Assembly: GCF_006125015.1 (NCBI RefSeq)
Contig: NZ_SZZN01000001.1
Coordinates: forward strand, 2,666,001-2,730,000
Direction of reading: 5' to 3'
Origin: Roseovarius arcticus
GTDB lineage: Bacteria; Pseudomonadota; Alphaproteobacteria; Rhodobacterales; Rhodobacteraceae
DNA length: 64,000 nt
The stretch's first letter is position 1, and every line of letters starts with the position of its first letter. The notes beneath the pieces were generated by a model, which had not been told where the DNA came from, did not search any database, and saw nothing but the letters and a program-made list of their open reading frames with translations. Positions 60,323-64,000 of this stretch are shown one piece after another. The position numbers and the translations under genes were made by a program.

Positions 60323-60751
60323 ATGACGATACGCTATCTGCACACTATGGTCCGGGTAAAGGATCTGGACAAGACCATGGCCTTTTTCCGACTGCTGGGC
60401 CTGCGCGAGACGCGCCGGATGGAGAATGAAGGCGGGCGCTTTACTCTCGTTTTCATGGCCGCCGAGGGGCAGGACGAATGCCCTGTCGAGCTGACGTATA
60501 ACTGGGACGGCGACGACAAACTGCCTGATGACAGCCGCCATTTCGGGCATCTGGCCTATAGCGTCGATAACATTTACGAAACGTGCCAGCATCTGCAAGA
60601 CAACGGCGTGACCATCAACCGTCCGCCGCGCGATGGGCATATGGCGTTCGTACGAAGCCCCGACAACATCTCGATCGAGTTGCTTCAAACCGGCGACGCG
60701 CTGGATAAGGCAGAGCCGTGGGCAAGCATGGAAAACACCGGCCATTGGTAA
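60323..60751 (+). CDS. gloA: Lactoylglutathione lyase (glyoxalase I)
   Basis: A 142-residue glyoxalase I. L-H-T-M-V-R-V-K-D-L-D-K-T-M-A-F-F (metal His and first repeat), V-E-L-T-Y-N-W-D (metal Glu), F-G-H-L-A-Y-S-V-D-N-I (metal His) and I-S-I-E-L-L-Q (metal Glu) give the complete metal site. It detoxifies methylglyoxal with glutathione. The ATG at 60323 follows CAGGAGGCGAC. Its 3' end overlaps the start of the first DUF1194 gene. Confidence 0.95.
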   Translation: MTIRYLHTMVRVKDLDKTMAFFRLLGLRETRRMENEGGRFTLVFMAAEGQDECPVELTYNWDGDDKLPDDSRHFGHLAYSVDNIYETCQHLQDNGVTINRPPRDGHMAFVRSPDNISIELLQTGDALDKAEPWASMENTGHW

Positions 60752-61467
60752 AACTTCGGGCGTTAATAAGGCTCGCTGCCGTTCTGGCGCTGGCGTGGGG
60801 GGCGCCTGCGGCGGCTCAGGATGAGTGCAGGCTTGCGCTGGTTCTGGCACTGGATGTGTCCGCGTCCGTCGATGCGGAAGAGTATGATTTGCAACGTTTA
60901 GGCCTTGCAGCGGCGCTGGATGCGCCCGATGTGCGCGATGCGATTCTGCGCGGGCAGGACGGGCATGTCGCGCTTGCGGTGTTCGAATGGTCCGGGCGGT
61001 TTCAGCAGTCGATGCATGTGGACTGGACCGCCCTGCGCAGTCAAAGCGACATTGACCGCGCCGTGCTGGCCCTTGGCAATATCACGCGCAGCTACGAGGG
61101 GTTCCCCACCTCGGTCGGTGAGGCGCTGGGATATGGCGCATCATTGATGCGGCGCGGGCCTCTTTGCGACAGGCGGGTTATCGACATCTCTGGCGATGGC
61201 ATTAACAACTACGGATTTGCGCCGGAATATGCCTATCGCCATTTCCCACTGCGCGATGTGGTGGTCAACGGCCTCGTCATCCTCGGCGACGATCCGGAGG
61301 TCGAGGCGTTCTATCGCAGCGAGGTGGTGCATGGCCCAGGCGCCTTTGTCGAGCTCTCCGCCGGATTTTCCGGATTCCGAGCGGCCATGACCCGGAAGCT
61401 GTTTCGCGAGATTAACGATCTGGTGCTAGGCGGGTATGGATTGCCGCGATCGTCCCCGCATGGCTAG
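60745..61467 (+). CDS. DUF1194 (von Willebrand A-like) exported protein, copy 1
   Basis: About 240 residues. A signal peptide (A-L-I-R-L-A-A-V-L-A-L-A-W-G-A-P-A-A-A-Q) precedes D-E-C-R-L-A-L-V-L-A-L-D-V-S-A-S-V-D-A-E-E-Y, a D-x-S-x-S MIDAS-type metal site at the top of a VWA fold, and later R-V-I-D-I-S-G-D-G-I-N-N-Y-G. DUF1194 has no assigned function. The start could be the TTG at 60745, which gives the usual signal peptide, or a GTG at 60718 inside gloA. It is tandem with and overlaps copy 2 by 8 bases. Confidence 0.85.
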   Translation: MVKLRALIRLAAVLALAWGAPAAAQDECRLALVLALDVSASVDAEEYDLQRLGLAAALDAPDVRDAILRGQDGHVALAVFEWSGRFQQSMHVDWTALRSQSDIDRAVLALGNITRSYEGFPTSVGEALGYGASLMRRGPLCDRRVIDISGDGINNYGFAPEYAYRHFPLRDVVVNGLVILGDDPEVEAFYRSEVVHGPGAFVELSAGFSGFRAAMTRKLFREINDLVLGGYGLPRSSPHG

Positions 61468-62182
61468 GTGGGCTGCCTTTTTCGCGGCAATCGCCATGCT
61501 AGGCGCGGCCCCGGCGCAGAGCGCGTGCCGTCTTGCACTGGCACTGGGCCTCGACGTCTCAGGCTCGGTCGATGCGCTGGAGTACCGCTTGCAGCTAGAC
61601 GGCGTGGCAGCGGCGCTGGAGCATCCTGAAACGCAAGCCGCGCTGTTCGATATGCCCGGCGCCACGGTCGCGCTGGCGGTCTATCAATGGGGCGCGCCTG
61701 ACCAGCAATATGTGCTGGTGGGCTGGACTGATCTGACCGGCCCGGTCCAATTGCAGCAAGTGATCCGCCAGCTACGCGGTGCAAATCTGCGCTTCGACGA
61801 TCCTTACACGGGGCTGGGCGCGGCAATGCAATTTGGGGCCAGCTTGTTGGCTCAAAGGAACGATTGTTGGAGCCATACCCTTGATATTTCAGGCGACGGG
61901 CCGTCGAATTCAGGCCCGCACCCCGGCACGATCAACTTGGGGATGTCGCCCGAGATTACCATAAACGCACTCGTGATAAATCCCGGCGGCCGCGACAATG
62001 TAACCAAAGACCTGACCCATACGCGAACGCTGCTGGATCATTACCGCGTCCACGTCTTGCGCGGTCCCGGCGCATTTTCCGAGACCGCGCAAGACTTCGA
62101 GGATTTTCGAGCCGCGATGACACGCAAGCTGCTGCGCGAACTGCGCCCGCCCACGTTATCGCAGCTGGACGCAGACGGCTGA
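61460..62182 (+). CDS. DUF1194 (von Willebrand A-like) exported protein, copy 2
   Basis: A 240-residue paralogue of the preceding gene. Signal peptide (A-A-F-F-A-A-I-A-M-L-G-A-A-P-A-Q-S-A), then C-R-L-A-L-A-L-G-L-D-V-S-G-S-V-D-A-L-E-Y with the D-x-S-x-S MIDAS, and H-T-L-D-I-S-G-D-G-P-S-N-S-G-P. Both copies share V-L-R-G-P-G-A-F or V-V-H-G-P-G-A-F followed by F-x-D/G-F-R-A-A-M-T-R-K-L, so they arose by duplication. Copy 2 reads in another frame across the 8-base overlap. Confidence 0.85.
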   Translation: MARWAAFFAAIAMLGAAPAQSACRLALALGLDVSGSVDALEYRLQLDGVAAALEHPETQAALFDMPGATVALAVYQWGAPDQQYVLVGWTDLTGPVQLQQVIRQLRGANLRFDDPYTGLGAAMQFGASLLAQRNDCWSHTLDISGDGPSNSGPHPGTINLGMSPEITINALVINPGGRDNVTKDLTHTRTLLDHYRVHVLRGPGAFSETAQDFEDFRAAMTRKLLRELRPPTLSQLDADG

Positions 62183-62204
62183 GCGCTGCATCCGGCTGGC
62201 GCGC

Positions 62205-62705
62205 TTAATAGATATAGCGAATCTGATCGGTCCAGTATCGCTCCACCCGGCGCAGCGACCCGGCGATCTGGTCGATCCCGTCTGTCCCCAGAACGCCATG
62301 CGCCTGCATCCCTTCGGCATGCCGTCCAAAGAGGTCGGTTACAACGTCGCGGATCTCGCGTCCTTTGGGCGTCAGGCGCACGCGCACGGACCTGCGGTCG
62401 ATTTCGCACTTTTGGTGGTGCATATATTCCATTTCGACCAGTTTCTTGAGGTTGTAGCTGACGTTGCTGCCTTGGTAATAGCCGCGCGATTTCAATTCGC
62501 CGGCCGTCACCTCATTATCGCCGATGTTGAACAAAAGCAGCGCCTGCACTGCGTTTATATCTAACACGCCGACGCGCTCGAATTCGTCCTTGATGACGTC
62601 CAGCAGCAAGCGGTGCAACCGCTCGACTAGTGACAAGGCGTCCAAATATCCGGCCATGAAGCCCTGTTCGGCGGCTGGGGGCGCCATGGATTTGTGCAAA
62701 CTCAT
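62205..62705 (-). CDS. ldtR: LdtR-type MarR family regulator
   Basis: A 166-residue winged-helix regulator. D-I-N-A-V-Q-A-L-L-L-F-N-I-G, L-K-S-R-G-Y-Y-Q-G-S-N-V-S-Y-N-L-K-K-L-V (recognition helix) and D-R-R-S-V-R-V-R-L-T-P-K-G (wing) match the LdtR subgroup known from Liberibacter and Sinorhizobium, where it controls L,D-transpeptidase and stress genes. No ldtP is nearby. The AT-rich 125 bases upstream contain AAAACGCTTTT (62781-62791), akin to the lysC repeat. Confidence 0.88.
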   Translation of the reverse strand: MSLHKSMAPPAAEQGFMAGYLDALSLVERLHRLLLDVIKDEFERVGVLDINAVQALLLFNIGDNEVTAGELKSRGYYQGSNVSYNLKKLVEMEYMHHQKCEIDRRSVRVRLTPKGREIRDVVTDLFGRHAEGMQAHGVLGTDGIDQIAGSLRRVERYWTDQIRYIY

Positions 62706-62830
62706 TTCTATCTCCGTGCTTGACTGCTCAAGAACAGAAACTGAACTAAATTGCCGAATAATCGGTTAAACTACGATCAGAAAACGCTTTTACCGATAAA
62801 ATGCGATCTATTTCGCCGAAATTGCGGGCA

Positions 62831-63091
62831 TTACGCTGTATCAGGCACCGCAGAGATATCTTCTATAATTGCGCGATACTGCCCGGGGGCGGCGACTTGG
62901 CCGCTGACCCACTGATAGATATCCTGATCGTTTTCATCCAGCAGCGCATCGTAGATATCAAGTTGCGCATCAGTCAGCCCGTCAAGGCGCGCGCGGGAGT
63001 AGCGCATCAAAATGATGTCCATCTCGCGAATACCCCGCCGCATTGAGCGCATGGTCAGCCTGCGAAGGCGGATATCGCGAGACTCACTCAT
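62831..63091 (-). CDS. sdhE: FAD assembly factor SdhE
   Basis: An 86-residue SdhE, which promotes flavinylation of succinate dehydrogenase. R-L-R-R-L-T-M-R-S-M-R-R-G-I-R-E-M-D holds the RGxxE motif needed for binding SdhA. Its start overlaps the end of the XRE gene by 8 bases, so the two are cotranscribed. The sdh operon is not in this window. Confidence 0.95.
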   Translation of the reverse strand: MSESRDIRLRRLTMRSMRRGIREMDIILMRYSRARLDGLTDAQLDIYDALLDENDQDIYQWVSGQVAAPGQYRAIIEDISAVPDTA

Positions 63092-63485
63092 CTTCGTCTT
63101 TCAAAAGTGCGTGAAGTTCCTGCTCGACGCGCAGCAGACGCTCGGCGTTTAGGGACATTTGCGCCGAAATGTTGCGGATTTCGTCCAGCAATTGGTGGCT
63201 GCCGCGCACATAGCTTGTCGCAGTCCCCAGATCGCCGGGCCCATCGCCCTCGCCGGTCAGCAGCCACAGCAGCGAAACATTCAGCAAGCCCGCCAGCATC
63301 GACAGTCGCATCGCGCGTGGATCGCGAATGTCGTCTTCCCAATCTTCCAGCGTCTTTTTCTTAACGCCTATGCGTTTGGCCAGTTGGGCTTGCGTCATCC
63401 CCGCAATCTCGCGTGCACCGGCCAGACGGTCGCCGAAGGTTGTTGCCTCTGGGTCGAACCATTCCTCATTCGTCTCATCGTTCAT
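63084..63485 (-). CDS. XRE family helix-turn-helix regulator
   Basis: A 133-residue regulator. The helix-turn-helix at residues ~18-70 reads L-A-G-A-R-E-I-A-G-M-T-Q-A-Q-L-A-K-R-I-G-V-K-K-K-T-L-E-D-W-E, then L-N-V-S-L-L-W-L-L-T-G-E-G-D, and a short coiled coil ends the protein. The start at 63485 is favoured since AGGAC is eight bases upstream; an ATG at 63491 is too close. It is cotranscribed with sdhE, a common arrangement in Rhodobacteraceae; target unknown. Confidence 0.87.
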   Translation of the reverse strand: MNDETNEEWFDPEATTFGDRLAGAREIAGMTQAQLAKRIGVKKKTLEDWEDDIRDPRAMRLSMLAGLLNVSLLWLLTGEGDGPGDLGTATSYVRGSHQLLDEIRNISAQMSLNAERLLRVEQELHALLKDEDE

Positions 63486-63526
63486 ATTCATGTCCTCTCA
63501 CGGGCATATCTCTTTATCCTGCTTGA

Positions 63527-64000
<474 letters not shown>

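Overview
The window is a GC-rich, densely packed alphaproteobacterial chromosome segment, most likely from the Roseobacter group of Rhodobacteraceae. Lineage pointers seen in the sequence include GapR, a bacterial NDUFA12-type complex I protein, a ScfR/RamB-type regulator, LdtR, tandem DUF1194 genes, ThyX, a PTS-Ntr enzyme I next to aspartate kinase, and a cytochrome b561-YceI fusion. No rRNA, tRNA, CRISPR array, prophage or intact insertion sequence was found.

Layout. 1-5.1 kb: b561-YceI fusion (cut by the window edge) convergent with a periplasmic YceI gene, a small membrane gene, the rpsF-rpsR-rplI ribosomal operon, two small membrane proteins and gapR. 5.2-18.7 kb: the most interesting locus. 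On the minus strand lie a ScfR-type regulator, a receiver-only response regulator, a two-helix membrane protein, a transporter-like (SSS) sensor kinase and a FliM/FliN-like protein. On the plus strand, diverging from a shared AT-rich control region, lie a complete branched-chain-type (HAAT) ABC importer and acetyl-CoA synthetase. I read this as a sensing, uptake and activation module for acetate or another short carboxylate. 18.8-21.0 kb: queuosine precursor operon queC-queD-queE-queF. 21.1-25.2 kb: a decayed SDR gene, accB-accC, aat, and a convergent DUF2155-mlaD-NDUFA12 set. 25.3-32.2 kb: clpP-clpX, an orphan iron-type ABC permease, a decayed peptide-ABC ATPase gene and modABC. 32.4-37.5 kb: Nudix, DUF1178, an ACT protein, lysC with a repeat-rich leader, and ptsP. 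37.6-46.7 kb: EcsC, GNAT, MscS, SulP, mtnP-lysE-apt (methylthioadenosine to adenine to AMP), DUF952-pyrD and a MATE pump. 46.9-52.5 kb: MerR, a small RHH-like protein and a five-gene phosphorelay cluster (receiver with a GGDEF-like remnant, Hpt, PAS kinase, receiver, GAF kinase). 52.6-64 kb: GST, Hint-domain protein, sulfotransferase, CsbD, nadK, glyA, hydrolase, nuclease, thyX, glyoxalase I, two overlapping DUF1194 genes, ldtR, sdhE with an XRE regulator, and the start of a class I aminotransferase.

The main readable stories are the acetate-type locus, two gene remnants that show recent loss (an SDR, probably 3-hydroxybutyrate dehydrogenase, and a peptide ABC ATPase), a helically phased three-copy repeat upstream of lysC, and a compact uncharacterised phosphorelay. 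Functions come from recognisable motifs and gene order only; no database search was run.
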